This document shows, one piece after another, positions 35,184-45,297 of a DNA stretch of 64,000 bases. Every line of letters begins with the position of its first letter. The first letter of the stretch is position 1. The DNA is taken from positions 62,001-126,000 of the forward strand of contig NZ_FQWW01000011.1 of assembly GCF_900129795.1 (NCBI RefSeq), written 5' to 3'. Made by a program: the position numbers and the translations under genes. The notes beneath the pieces are model-generated. The model made no database searches and was not told the DNA's origin. It saw only the letters and a program-made list of their open reading frames with translations. This DNA is from Flavobacterium sp. CF108. GTDB taxonomy: Bacteria > Bacteroidota > Bacteroidia > Flavobacteriales > Flavobacteriaceae.

Positions 35184-35228
35184 ATTTAGATGTTTTATTT
35201 ATTAATGTTATAAAAGCCTGATAACAAA

Positions 35229-36626
35229 TTATTTCTTTGTTATAAAAACTCTCTCTAACTCTGTATCAAGAACTACTTTGTAAACTCCGGCCGCCGCTGG
35301 GTATTTAGCATTTCCGTTTTCTCCCGGTGACATGGTACAAATACCATTTTTAATTAATCTCCATGAAGGGCTCCACCATTGACCTGTAAAGGTTGCTTCC
35401 ATTGTTCCGGTTAAGGTATATTCTCCCACTAATTGATAAGGGTTGTTTGGATTATTTGCCAAATGAAGTCCTGTTTGAACCCATGCTGTCCATGTATCCC
35501 AATCTGCACCCTGAATTCCGCCGCCGCAAACACTCACAAAAGGTTTTCTTAAAGCTTCGTCATCATGCCATAATCCGTTGGCGATATCTGCCCAGACTTT
35601 GCTCGAAGGTGTGTATTTTGTGGCTGTATATTTTAAAGTATTTGGATTTACTTTTATACTATAATATCCTTTTGTTGGAAGAATAATGGCTGTTGAAGCA
35701 ACATCATCTACTAATTCTCCAGACGTATTTAAACCAAAACAATGTGGGGCAAAATCTGATTCCTGACCTAAGAAATAAATTTCTTTATTGTCTTTATCTG
35801 CGTAATATTTGAATTCAAAATCCTGTCCGCTTTTTTCGTGGAAATACATCGGAACTCCAACTGCATCTGTAGTTAAGTTTGTTCCTTTTGGCTGGTCGCA
35901 TAAATAGAGCGCCGGATATTCGTTTGTCGCTACAATATTTACGCTTAAAGTTCCAGTATTTGGAATCGCAAATTTGTCTTTTGCTGTAATGGTCAATACA
36001 TAATCTGCAGCAGTTACCGGCAGCGTATAAGTTTTATTGAAAGTATAGGATTGAGGCGAACCTGTTAACGTAACAGTTTCATCAATACCAAGTGCTTCAC
36101 ATTTCACCTGAACATAATCAATTCCTGAATCGTCGTTTACTACAAAATTTACTGGCATTAGGTTACTTGTTGATAACAAAATTACGGCACCTTCTTTTGG
36201 CGTAACCATTGTTATAGATGGAGCTGCAAATTCGCCGTCTAAACGCAGATTCGCTTCTTCGTTTACAACATTCCCGGAAACGTCTGTAATAATTAATTTT
36301 ATTTTGAATGCTTCAGAAGTTCCTCTGTTTGCCGGAACTTCAAAAAAGTAACTCAAATCGTATGATTTTAAAAGAGGGTCTGCTGCAAATGAGATTACTT
36401 TATCAAGCGATAATTCTGGAATTTGAATCTCTACACTTTTTAATCCTAAGTCATCAGCCAGAGCGGCTTTAATTTCAAATTTTCTGCTTGGTGCACCATA
36501 AATTTCTTTTGTTGATACAACTACCGTAGGATCATCAGAACTTGGAAATCCTGATTCGTTATTTTGGCATCCGGTAAAAAAGATGGCAAAAAGGGTAAGA
36601 AAAAATAAAAATACATTTTTTTTCAT
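35229..36626 (-). CDS. SusE/SusF-like outer-membrane lipoprotein
   Basis: A 465-aa lipoprotein (lipobox 'FTGC', Cys20) with repeated Ig-like beta domains (about 35-230, 'ITMVTPKEGAVI', 'VLTITAKDKF') and a C-terminal region resembling SusE/SusF carbohydrate-binding domains ('GYYSIKVNPNTLKYTATK', 'GVYKVVLDTELERVFITKK'). These proteins bind glycans on the cell surface. Unusually it lies upstream of susC, as the first gene of the run. In the classical order susE follows susD. The specificity is unknown. Confidence 0.8.
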   Translation of the reverse strand: MKKNVFLFFLTLFAIFFTGCQNNESGFPSSDDPTVVVSTKEIYGAPSRKFEIKAALADDLGLKSVEIQIPELSLDKVISFAADPLLKSYDLSYFFEVPANRGTSEAFKIKLIITDVSGNVVNEEANLRLDGEFAAPSITMVTPKEGAVILLSTSNLMPVNFVVNDDSGIDYVQVKCEALGIDETVTLTGSPQSYTFNKTYTLPVTAADYVLTITAKDKFAIPNTGTLSVNIVATNEYPALYLCDQPKGTNLTTDAVGVPMYFHEKSGQDFEFKYYADKDNKEIYFLGQESDFAPHCFGLNTSGELVDDVASTAIILPTKGYYSIKVNPNTLKYTATKYTPSSKVWADIANGLWHDDEALRKPFVSVCGGGIQGADWDTWTAWVQTGLHLANNPNNPYQLVGEYTLTGTMEATFTGQWWSPSWRLIKNGICTMSPGENGNAKYPAAAGVYKVVLDTELERVFITKK

Positions 36627-37281
36627 TTTCTTAATTTTTAAGGTTAGGTTTAGTTAGTTTGTTTTTTTTATAAAAACGTAAGTTGGTTTAAACTTGTAGG
36701 TCATTTTTTAAGTTTGGCTGGTCTGTTTGTTAGGCAAAAACAGACTGCAAATGGTTAACTGGTTATTTTCATATTAGTGAGTTTGGTTAATTGTTAGTAT
36801 ATATTTTTTTCTTATGATCTTTGTTGTTTCTTCTTTAATTCTTTCTTTTTTTAGCGTATCTCGTTGTTTGTTATTTTACCCGCAGTTTTTTAAGGGCTGC
36901 GGGTATGATAAGTTATATTATAAAACCAACTCTTACTAATATTTAAAGAAGGCTCAATTCTTTAAACTGATAAAAACTTATCGAAACAAACACTTATGAT
37001 TTTAACATAGCAATGTGACTAACCCCATTACTATTACTGCAAAGAAATGTTTAATTCAAACTCTCAAGCAGGGGTAAAATGGAAAAAAAAAGAGGTCAAA
37101 TTTGTAATTAACCATTATTTTGCAGTAAAATTTATTAAGTATTAAAAAATAACAGTATTTTTTTACACAATATACAATTACTATCTAAAACCTTCATTTC
37201 CAACTCTAACGTTTTAGTAAGTGACTTTAATGAATTCAAATTCACTTTTGACACGCAGTATATGTAAACAGGTTTGCTCTT
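36627..37281. other. 655-bp intergenic region upstream of the SusE-like gene
   Basis: This region must hold the promoter of the SusE-SusC-SusD operon. No reading frame of note was seen. A hairpin, acccgcag / ctgcgggt (36878-36905), could end transcription from the GH2 gene upstream, but it lacks a clear T run on the minus strand. I found no exact TAnnTTTG box. The length makes it a likely target for the regulators at 45298 and 46246. Confidence 0.5.
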
Positions 37282-40080
37282 TTATTTATAAATACTAGTA
37301 GCTGCTTCTTTTTCTTTTTCCTTTTGGTCTGCCAGGATTGTTTTTAAAACTTCCGGATTTTCTATAACTTCCGGATTAAATGATGTGCTGTTCATGTAGT
37401 TCAATATTGAAATCAACATTTGTTTTGCAACAGGACGTTTGTCTAAATCTGCTGCCAGATCAAACGAAGCGATTACCAATTTTCCGGAATTTATGCTTCC
37501 TTCATACAGCGAAGCCAATTTGCGGTTATTGGCAAAATTATCTACCATTTCTACGATTGGTTTTCCACCAATAATGTTATCTGTAATAATTGTTGTCGAG
37601 TTTACATTCAAATCCCACCATTGCCAGTCTGTATTCATGTCTGTTGGAAAGTCAGCCAATGCATTATGCGCAGGATTACAAAGAACGCCCATTGTGCCGG
37701 CCTGTTTCGGAAAATGAACCGGACTCCAAAATACAGGAACAAATTTTCCTTCGATACCTTTTAGTTTTTTCCAATCCGGATTTAATAATACTATTTTTCC
37801 GGCTTTCAGTTGTTTATAAGCTTCGTCAAGATTTCTGGTGTAAACCACTTTTCCGTGATCAATGGCTTGCTTTTGAGGATAAACCCAAATATTCCATTGA
37901 TTTTTATAGTTTGTTCCTTTCAGATTTACTTTAATTGTTAATTTGGATGCCTTGGATATTTTTTGAAGGCTTTCATTTAAATCTAAAATTTTATGATTGT
38001 ACCCAATTGCAATAGCTGCTTTTGTACTGCCAGAAGCTATTACAGCAGCATTATCACTGATAGTCCATTCTATTTCCTGATCTTTTAAATTAGTTTCTGA
38101 ATAATTACTGACATCTAAAGAAGCTGTAAAAAGTTCATCGTTTGTATAAGCAGCTTTTGAAAATCGTAAAAGCGGTACAACGGGTGCAGAAAACTGACGG
38201 AATTCTTCTGCCGAAATCAGCCCTTTACTATCCCAAAAAGCATCTAAAAGTCCTACCAATGCAGTTCCCTGACCAGGAAAATCATGTAAATCCAATAATT
38301 GAAAACCGCTGATTCCGGCTGTTTTTAATGCTCGTTCTATTTCTTCCTTATAAAGGATTACAGCCAGTTTACCCGAAGCTTTTGTATAATCTGCAGCTTT
38401 AGCAATTAATCCTTTACGCTCTAAATCTTCTTTAACCGATTTAAAATTGACAGGTTCTAAAACACCTGTATATTTCGAAATTTCGTCTATTTTAGGATAA
38501 ACAGCATACTGCCCAATTTCGTGTGTTATTAAAGGTACCGTCATTCCTTCTACAGAAGCGGCATAATCTTTATTGAAAGCCGGCGGTTCACTGTTAAAAA
38601 CGCCCTGCCCGCGAACCCAGCCTTTCTTTGTCCATTGTGTGATAAAGAAATCATCCTCAGGTTCCGGCCAAACACCATGTTCTTTTTCGAAAGTAAAAGA
38701 AGTTGTTGTATATAAATGCCTGCTGTCTTTTGCTTTTAAACTGTTCATTAATTTTGTCAGAACCGTCATATCGCCTTGCAGTTCATTGCCCATTGACCAC
38801 ATGCAAAATGAAGGATGATTTCCGTATTCATCAATCATACGTTGTGCTTCGGCGTATAAAAAGTCAGTTGTTTTTTGATCTTCTCCAATTTTAAGGCTCC
38901 AAACCGGAAGTTCAACTTGTAGATAAAACCCCATTTCGTCAGCCACTTCAAAAGCAGCTTGCGGAGGGCACCAGGAATGAAAACGCAAATGATTTAATCC
39001 CCAGTTTTTAGCTGTCCCAAATACTTTTTTCCAGCCTTCTTTATCCATTGGCGGATGTCCGGTAAGCGGAAAAATATCACACTCTAAAGTTCCTCTTAAA
39101 AATACGGGCTGATGATTAATCGTCAAAACCGATCCTTTTTTAGAAAAACTACGCATCCCGAAATCTACAGCAATCTGCGATTCGCTTTTCTTTGTTTTTA
39201 ATTCGGCTTTTAATTCATATAACTCCGGCGAAAATTCACTCCAAAGTTTTACGTCTTTGCCCATATTATAATCAAGCTCTACTACAGATTGTCCTTCTTT
39301 TAGCTGAATTTCCTTTTTAAGCGATTCTACTGCAATTTTGCTTTTTTTATTAATAGCAGTAATCGTTAAAACTCCTTTATCTGTATTTTTTGAATTGTTA
39401 TTCAGCGTAAAAGTCAATTTTGCTTTTCCTTCTTCAATATCCGGTTTTATATGTAAATTAGTAATACGAACAACATCAAATGCTTCAATTTCCATAGTAC
39501 CAATAATGCCATTCCAAATAATTTGTGTTTCATTGGTATATGCATGCGCCATATTATCTACACTAATATCAAACAGTTTACGGTTATCAACACGAATCGT
39601 GATGCGATGCGTTTTTCCGGTCGTAAGATATTTTGAAAGATTAAAATAATGTGGTGCAATCAGGCTGTTTTGTTCTGTTTCAACTTCATTACCATCAATC
39701 CAGACGTTGGTTTTCCAGATGACGCGCTCTAATTTTAAAATAAGGTCTTTTCCCTTCCAATCTTTTGGTATTGTGATTTCACGAGTATACCAAGCTGCGC
39801 CCAGATAACTGTTTTTTCGGGTCAAATGACTCATTTGAAGCTTCTCTAAACTTGGTTTTAACTTATTAGCTATTCCTAGTCCTGCATCATCTGTTGTTCC
39901 GGGTAATTTCATTAATTGTGCAAAACTCTTATTTTGCCAGCCATTTTTCAGTCCTATATCAGTGCTGTCTAATTGAACTGTCCAGTCGCCTGAAATATTC
40001 AATATTGACTTATCTTCAGCATCCCAGGATGACAGAAAAAGTAAAAGCAAAACAGAAATTATGATGTGTTTGATTTGCAT
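37282..40080 (-). CDS. Large GH2 family protein with extended C-terminus
   Basis: A 932-aa GH2 protein from the start I favour at 40080; the longer frame to 40125 would put 15 extra residues in front of the signal peptide 'MQIKHIIISVLLLLFLSSW'. It has a jelly-roll domain (with 'AAWYTREITIPKDW'), Ig-like domain and TIM barrel with predicted acid/base E433 in 'SMGNELQGD' and nucleophile E521 in 'THEIGQYAVYP'. A long C-terminal region follows, including a stretch with 'GTMGVLCNPAHNALADFPTD' that I cannot name. It follows the DUF5107 gene by 53 bp and belongs to that operon. It is not like a plain beta-galactosidase and may act on a modified glycoside. Confidence 0.85.
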   Translation of the reverse strand: MQIKHIIISVLLLLFLSSWDAEDKSILNISGDWTVQLDSTDIGLKNGWQNKSFAQLMKLPGTTDDAGLGIANKLKPSLEKLQMSHLTRKNSYLGAAWYTREITIPKDWKGKDLILKLERVIWKTNVWIDGNEVETEQNSLIAPHYFNLSKYLTTGKTHRITIRVDNRKLFDISVDNMAHAYTNETQIIWNGIIGTMEIEAFDVVRITNLHIKPDIEEGKAKLTFTLNNNSKNTDKGVLTITAINKKSKIAVESLKKEIQLKEGQSVVELDYNMGKDVKLWSEFSPELYELKAELKTKKSESQIAVDFGMRSFSKKGSVLTINHQPVFLRGTLECDIFPLTGHPPMDKEGWKKVFGTAKNWGLNHLRFHSWCPPQAAFEVADEMGFYLQVELPVWSLKIGEDQKTTDFLYAEAQRMIDEYGNHPSFCMWSMGNELQGDMTVLTKLMNSLKAKDSRHLYTTTSFTFEKEHGVWPEPEDDFFITQWTKKGWVRGQGVFNSEPPAFNKDYAASVEGMTVPLITHEIGQYAVYPKIDEISKYTGVLEPVNFKSVKEDLERKGLIAKAADYTKASGKLAVILYKEEIERALKTAGISGFQLLDLHDFPGQGTALVGLLDAFWDSKGLISAEEFRQFSAPVVPLLRFSKAAYTNDELFTASLDVSNYSETNLKDQEIEWTISDNAAVIASGSTKAAIAIGYNHKILDLNESLQKISKASKLTIKVNLKGTNYKNQWNIWVYPQKQAIDHGKVVYTRNLDEAYKQLKAGKIVLLNPDWKKLKGIEGKFVPVFWSPVHFPKQAGTMGVLCNPAHNALADFPTDMNTDWQWWDLNVNSTTIITDNIIGGKPIVEMVDNFANNRKLASLYEGSINSGKLVIASFDLAADLDKRPVAKQMLISILNYMNSTSFNPEVIENPEVLKTILADQKEKEKEAATSIYK

Positions 40081-40133
40081 TTTATTAAATTTTATGATTG
40101 ATATTTTTATTTGCGATCTTATCAAATAATGAG

Positions 40134-43100
40134 TTATTTGCGAAACGTTTGTTTGTTTATATCCAATTGTTTCACTTTTTGATAGTATTTTTCAGATTCT
40201 GCTTCGTTTCCTAATCCACTGTATCCTAAAGCCATTACATAATAACAATGCACTTGGTTTCTCACATTTAAATCATCATCCCAAATAGCGAGATCCGGCA
40301 GTGAAACTGCAAAATAATCGATTCTGGATTTTTCGAACAGATACTTTTCTCCGTGTGCCAGCAGTTTGTTAAAACGGCTGCAGGCTTTGTCTTCGTCTCC
40401 TAATTCACGCCAAGCCAATCCTTGGTAAAAAATCTTATCCGGTTGTTGGTCGTTATAGAAAAACGCCTGAACAGGTTCCGGAGATCCTAATGTTGCTTCA
40501 ACAAAATTTCTATTGGCATTTTCTATATTTCCAAGTCCTTTATACGCTAAACCTTTATAATAAAACACTTCATTTTCTTCGGCATTTTTCAGTTTCCCCT
40601 CGCCTAAATTGTGCGGATAAAATTCTGTTTCTTTTAGCAGTTGTATCGCTTCTTCAAAACGGTTTTCTGCTATAGCAATTTTGGCCAATTCTACTCGGCA
40701 TAAGGTATACTGCCCGGTTACTTTTCCTTCTCCCCCTTCCCAAGGATGAAATTTTCTTTTCGAAATCAGATCTTTTGCAACAGCATATTTCCCAATTTGA
40801 TTGTAAAGTGTAATGCGTTCAATACACAAATCATCACGTTCTTCAACCAAATTTGGATATTGATTTAAAAGCGACAATCTGTCTTCCGGCGATGTTCCTA
40901 TCTTTTTATAAAGCTGATCCAATTCCATAAAAACCCTTGAATCTGTTGTATCCAGAGCAAAAGCTTTTTCTAACATTTCCTGAGCTTTGGCTTTATCATT
41001 TGTTTTATTGAAATAGGCCAATGCAAGGTTTCTCAGTAAAGTCGGAAATTGACTGTCGATACTATATGACAATTCCCAGCTTTTTACAGCATCCTCATAT
41101 TGACGGAAAGCGTACCAGAAATTCCCTAAATAATACGGCGCTTTTGCATCTTCAGCATTTAATTTAATAGCATCTTGCAGAATATTTACTTCCTCAATTC
41201 TATTAGGGAAACACTTTTCTGACGATTGTGCACCAGCTTTTTTATACCATTCTTTCGCCTCAGTTGTATTTCCGTTTTTAGAAGCAAAATAACCTAACGC
41301 GTAATATACCATCGGATAAACTTCATCAGCATCCTGAATAGATTCCTGCAATAACTGACTCGCTTCTTCATACAATCCCGCTCCAGCAAAATCAAGTGCA
41401 TATTCTATATATCCGTGCGGCCATTGATGCATAATAGTATTCATTTCATTTAAAACTGCCTGATCTTTTGTAATCAGATATTTTTCAAAACGGCATCCCA
41501 TATTAAAGCGGTCAATTTTGATCGAGTCTTCAATCCACGTTAAAGCTTCCTGACTTCTGTTTAATTTTCTCAAAATAGAAGCTTTTAATTGACGTGCTTT
41601 ATGATTGTGCCAATTTCTTATTAATGATGATTCAACCCTTTCTAAAGCTTCGGTCCATTCTCCTTTTATGCTGTCAATTTGTGCCAATGTATAAAAAGCA
41701 GCATCTTGCCAGGCAGCATTCCAGGTTGATTTAAAAAGCGAATTATAAGCTTCCTCATTTTTACCCTGAAGTTTTAAGCAATATCCTAAATTATAAAGCG
41801 GCTCGCCATCAATTGGGTTTGGATTTCGTTGTGTCAACACTTCAACAGCTGTTCTGAAATAGGCTTCGGCTTTTTCAAATTGTCCTCTTCTTAATAGCAA
41901 TAAACCAACCGCGTTATTACATCTCACATCTTTTGAATCCCGGCTTAAAGCCTCAAGATAATAGTCTAACGGATTGTAAGTTGCGTGTCTGTATTGCTCT
42001 AAATGCAATCCTGTTAAGTACAATTGCTCCATTGAAGCAATATCTTTCGGGTCTAAAGCTGCTTTTGCAGGATCCGGAACTGGTTTTATTTCGGCTTTTT
42101 CTTCCTGATAGTCTACCAGAATTTTTCCATCAGAAGTATATACCGTGAAAATTAAATTCTGAGATAAAACTTCTCCAATAGCAACTCTTTTTTTATACGG
42201 ATTTACAGGAGAAATGGTAATTTCATCCTGAAACAAAATGTTATTTTCATTGTCTTTTAATTCTATTTTCAAGTTTTTGTAAAGACTTGTAGTGTATAAA
42301 ACCAAATCAGCTTCGTTACCTTCAACTTCAATATTGATGATGGCATCTTTTGTGGCATTTTTTACATATCCTACTTCGGCATACGGCATGAAATATTGTA
42401 CCCATGATTTTTCTTCATACGCCTGCAGCCAGGAAAAATCAGGCTGATTGTCTGTAAAAACCCCCGTCATTAATTCGATATACGGACCGTCTTTGTCTGT
42501 TAAATTTCTGTCCCAGGCAAGTCCAAAATCGCCGTTACCCCAAGTCCATTGCTTTTTACCCGGCGAAACATGATGGTTTGCAACGTGCAGCAATCCTGCC
42601 TGAACGTTATCTTCATAACCTCCAACAAAATTATATTTGGACTGCACCGCCATATATGAAGTTGGAACCGGAATATTTTTATATTTTGAAATATCAACTC
42701 CAGCCGAATAATCTTGTTTGTAATATTCGCCTGTTGCGATTGGAAATTTAGAAACATCTCTTTTTCCGTGATCAAAAACCGCATTTACATCCGGAGGAAA
42801 AACTGATTTATAACCATCGTTTACCACAACGGCCGGATTTGCCCACCAAAGAAAGGTTTGTGGAAAAGCGGTACGATTATAAATTTTAACCTTAATTTCA
42901 ATATATGCTTTATCAGGATGCAGCGTAAAACCTTGCATTCCTTTGGTTCTGAACATTCTTTCGACTTCATTACACCAAATGGTTTTACTTCCATCAGCAT
43001 TTTCTTCAATGTTATAATCTGTCGGTAAAAAAGTACTCGGGCGATGGTGCTGCGGCCAGTTAAATTCAATTCCGCCCGAAATCCAGGGTCCTGTAAGCCC

Positions 43101-43544
43101 AACAAGAGCCGGTTTAATTACCTGATTGTAATACACAAAATGGCGTTGTTTTACTTTATCATATGCCATATGCACACGACCGCCCAATTCAGGCAAAATC
43201 ATTATTTTGATGTATTTATTTTCTAAAAATACAGCGTTATAGAGTTTGTCTAATTTTTCATCTGATAATTTCTCGACGACAGGATAAGGGTACACTGATC
43301 CTGAACTTCCCTGATAAACACGTTTTTCAAGAAATATCGGATTTTTTTCTTCTTCGCCAATTTGATACGTTGGCAATAGTATATCTTCTTCCCAAACACG
43401 AACAACGCCATCTTCATTAACCGTTGATTGTATTAGATAGGCCGTGATTTTTTCGTCCTGGACATTTTCATTTATTGCTTGTTCTGTCTGTAAATTTTCT
43501 ATAATCACGTTAGATTGATTTACATCTGAAATTATATTTTCCAT
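40134..43544 (-). CDS. DUF5107 domain + tetratricopeptide repeat protein
   Basis: An 1136-aa protein without signal peptide, so probably cytoplasmic. Residues about 45-440 form the DUF5107 domain, with 'MILPELGGRVHMAYDK' and 'GGIEFNWPQHHRPSTF', which resemble galactose-mutarotase-type beta-sandwich folds. Residues about 515-1130 are many TPR repeats ('NNAVGLLLLRRGQFEKAEAYFR'). The family is common in PULs and its activity is not known to me. It lies 14 bp after the MFS gene and before a GH2. A role as a cytoplasmic sugar-processing or scaffold protein is inferred. Confidence 0.85.
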   Translation of the reverse strand: MENIISDVNQSNVIIENLQTEQAINENVQDEKITAYLIQSTVNEDGVVRVWEEDILLPTYQIGEEEKNPIFLEKRVYQGSSGSVYPYPVVEKLSDEKLDKLYNAVFLENKYIKIMILPELGGRVHMAYDKVKQRHFVYYNQVIKPALVGLTGPWISGGIEFNWPQHHRPSTFLPTDYNIEENADGSKTIWCNEVERMFRTKGMQGFTLHPDKAYIEIKVKIYNRTAFPQTFLWWANPAVVVNDGYKSVFPPDVNAVFDHGKRDVSKFPIATGEYYKQDYSAGVDISKYKNIPVPTSYMAVQSKYNFVGGYEDNVQAGLLHVANHHVSPGKKQWTWGNGDFGLAWDRNLTDKDGPYIELMTGVFTDNQPDFSWLQAYEEKSWVQYFMPYAEVGYVKNATKDAIINIEVEGNEADLVLYTTSLYKNLKIELKDNENNILFQDEITISPVNPYKKRVAIGEVLSQNLIFTVYTSDGKILVDYQEEKAEIKPVPDPAKAALDPKDIASMEQLYLTGLHLEQYRHATYNPLDYYLEALSRDSKDVRCNNAVGLLLLRRGQFEKAEAYFRTAVEVLTQRNPNPIDGEPLYNLGYCLKLQGKNEEAYNSLFKSTWNAAWQDAAFYTLAQIDSIKGEWTEALERVESSLIRNWHNHKARQLKASILRKLNRSQEALTWIEDSIKIDRFNMGCRFEKYLITKDQAVLNEMNTIMHQWPHGYIEYALDFAGAGLYEEASQLLQESIQDADEVYPMVYYALGYFASKNGNTTEAKEWYKKAGAQSSEKCFPNRIEEVNILQDAIKLNAEDAKAPYYLGNFWYAFRQYEDAVKSWELSYSIDSQFPTLLRNLALAYFNKTNDKAKAQEMLEKAFALDTTDSRVFMELDQLYKKIGTSPEDRLSLLNQYPNLVEERDDLCIERITLYNQIGKYAVAKDLISKRKFHPWEGGEGKVTGQYTLCRVELAKIAIAENRFEEAIQLLKETEFYPHNLGEGKLKNAEENEVFYYKGLAYKGLGNIENANRNFVEATLGSPEPVQAFFYNDQQPDKIFYQGLAWRELGDEDKACSRFNKLLAHGEKYLFEKSRIDYFAVSLPDLAIWDDDLNVRNQVHCYYVMALGYSGLGNEAESEKYYQKVKQLDINKQTFRK

Positions 43545-43558
43545 TTTGTTGATTCTAA

Positions 43559-44935
43559 TTACTTTGTCAATTCATTTTCTATTTCTTCTAAAGATTTTCC
43601 TTTGGTTTCCGGCAACGAAATACGAAGGAAAACAAAGCCTAATAAACATACGATTCCGTAAAGCCAGAATGTTCCGTATGATCCCAAACTGCTATTCAAT
43701 AATGGAAAAGTATAGGTTAATACAAAACAGGCTGCCCAAAGAGAGAAAGTTGCAGCTGCCATTGCCATTGCACGTATTTTTGTTGGGAAAATTTCTGAAA
43801 GAACCACCCAGGTTATAGGTGCCAATGTCATGGCATAACAAGAAATTGCTGCAATTACAAGTGCTAGAACGGCAATTCCGGTTACTCCAAAATAATAACA
43901 TGCCCCTAATAAAGCATAGATAAATGTCAATCCGATTGACCCGAAAAGCATCAGGGTCCTTCTTCCTAATTTGTCTACAAAATACATTCCGACTAATGTG
44001 AAAATTACATTGGTTAACCCCGTTATAACAATGTTGAATAAAATATCTGAAACACCATAACCTGCGGCAGAGAATATTTCCTGAGCGTAATTAAAAATTA
44101 CGTTAATACCACACCATTGCTGAAAAGCAGCAATTACAATTCCTAATAATAGAATTTTAGGCATTTTGCCTTCAAAAAGCATTTTATAATTTACTTTTTC
44201 TTTTACTTCACTAACTCTTGATTTTAGATCTTCTATTTGTTCAGCTGCAAAAATGCTTCCTCCAATTTTAGAAAAGATCACTTCTGCTTTGGCATATCGG
44301 TATTGACTTGCCAGCCATCTTGGACTTTCGGGGATAATCAATATCAAAGCAAAAAAAGCGACTGAAGGAATTGCTCCTGCCCAAAACATATAGCGCCATC
44401 CCCATTGTCCGTTCCATGAATTTAAAATATCCTGTCCTTCTACAATGGGATCTGCAATGAGCCAGTTTGCAATTTGAGCGGCAAGCACTCCAATTACAAC
44501 CGTTAATTGATTGATAGAAACGAATTTTCCTCGTGATTCACTTGGTGCAATTTCTGCTATATACATAGGAGATAAATTTGAAGCAATTCCAATACCAATA
44601 CCGCCGGTTACTCTCCAGATAATAAACCATTCAATAGTATCAGCCAATCCGGTACCCACTGCCGCAAGTGTAAAAAAGATGGATGCTGCAATCATTAAAG
44701 GTTTTCTTCCGTATTTATCAGACAAACTGCCGGAAATCATTACACCTAACAAACATCCTAAAATGGCGCTTCCCATTACCCATCCCTGCATGGAAGGCGA
44801 ATTTGTAATATTAAAAAAGGCTTCATAAAAAGGTTTCGCACCTCCAATTACTACCCAGTCATATCCAAATAGTAAACCGCCCATTGCCGAAACCAATGCA
44901 ATGAAAAGCAGATACGAAGAATTGAACTTGCTCAT
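43559..44935 (-). CDS. MFS sugar porter (XylE/GalP type)
   Basis: A 458-aa inner-membrane sugar:proton symporter with about 12 membrane spans. Sugar-porter signatures are 'SDKYGRKPL' after span 2, 'GIGIASNLSPMYIAEIAPSESRG', 'PESPRWL', 'QQWCGINVIFNYA' and 'PETKGKSLEEIE' at the C-terminus. It probably brings monosaccharides released in the periplasm into the cell. It is the first gene of the MFS-DUF5107-GH2 operon. The AraC regulator gene is divergent from it across a 362-bp region. Confidence 0.93.
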   Translation of the reverse strand: MSKFNSSYLLFIALVSAMGGLLFGYDWVVIGGAKPFYEAFFNITNSPSMQGWVMGSAILGCLLGVMISGSLSDKYGRKPLMIAASIFFTLAAVGTGLADTIEWFIIWRVTGGIGIGIASNLSPMYIAEIAPSESRGKFVSINQLTVVIGVLAAQIANWLIADPIVEGQDILNSWNGQWGWRYMFWAGAIPSVAFFALILIIPESPRWLASQYRYAKAEVIFSKIGGSIFAAEQIEDLKSRVSEVKEKVNYKMLFEGKMPKILLLGIVIAAFQQWCGINVIFNYAQEIFSAAGYGVSDILFNIVITGLTNVIFTLVGMYFVDKLGRRTLMLFGSIGLTFIYALLGACYYFGVTGIAVLALVIAAISCYAMTLAPITWVVLSEIFPTKIRAMAMAAATFSLWAACFVLTYTFPLLNSSLGSYGTFWLYGIVCLLGFVFLRISLPETKGKSLEEIENELTK

Positions 44936-45297
44936 ATATTTTATATTTTAAATTAATTATGGTTACAAATATCGCTGCTTAGTAAGGTTACGAAAATGTA
45001 ATATTTATGTAAAACATGTATAAAACACCGATTTAAAACAAAAACTCATCATACCCAAAATAAAAAATCATTTTTTTTATATTAAATCTATTTTTAATGT
45101 TAAAAACTACAAATAAAAAAGTTACGTAACATAAAAAATATCTTGCTAATATTATAGCATGAGCCTTTATTATGTAATTTCGATCACTATTTTATCATAA
45201 TATGTAAATTTTCACGGTTTGATAAAATTTAGATTTTAGCATATTATTTGTTAGATTTGTTTTTTAATACATAATAAATGATTCTCATTTTAAAAAT
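44936..45297. promoter_or_regulatory. Divergent control region between MFS operon and AraC gene
   Basis: This AT-rich 362-bp region has no gene. It contains a perfect 10-bp palindrome gttacgtaac (45121-45130) and two more ggttac motifs near the MFS start (ggttacaaat at 44961 and ggttacgaaa at 44986). The recurring gttac half-sites are candidates for AraC-protein binding. On the minus strand a GATATTTG (near the TAnnTTTG consensus) lies before the MFS gene. Confidence 0.45.

Noticed and set aside
40081..40125. Upstream start for the large GH2 gene
   Set aside because: It would put 15 residues before a clear signal peptide, which starts at 40080.
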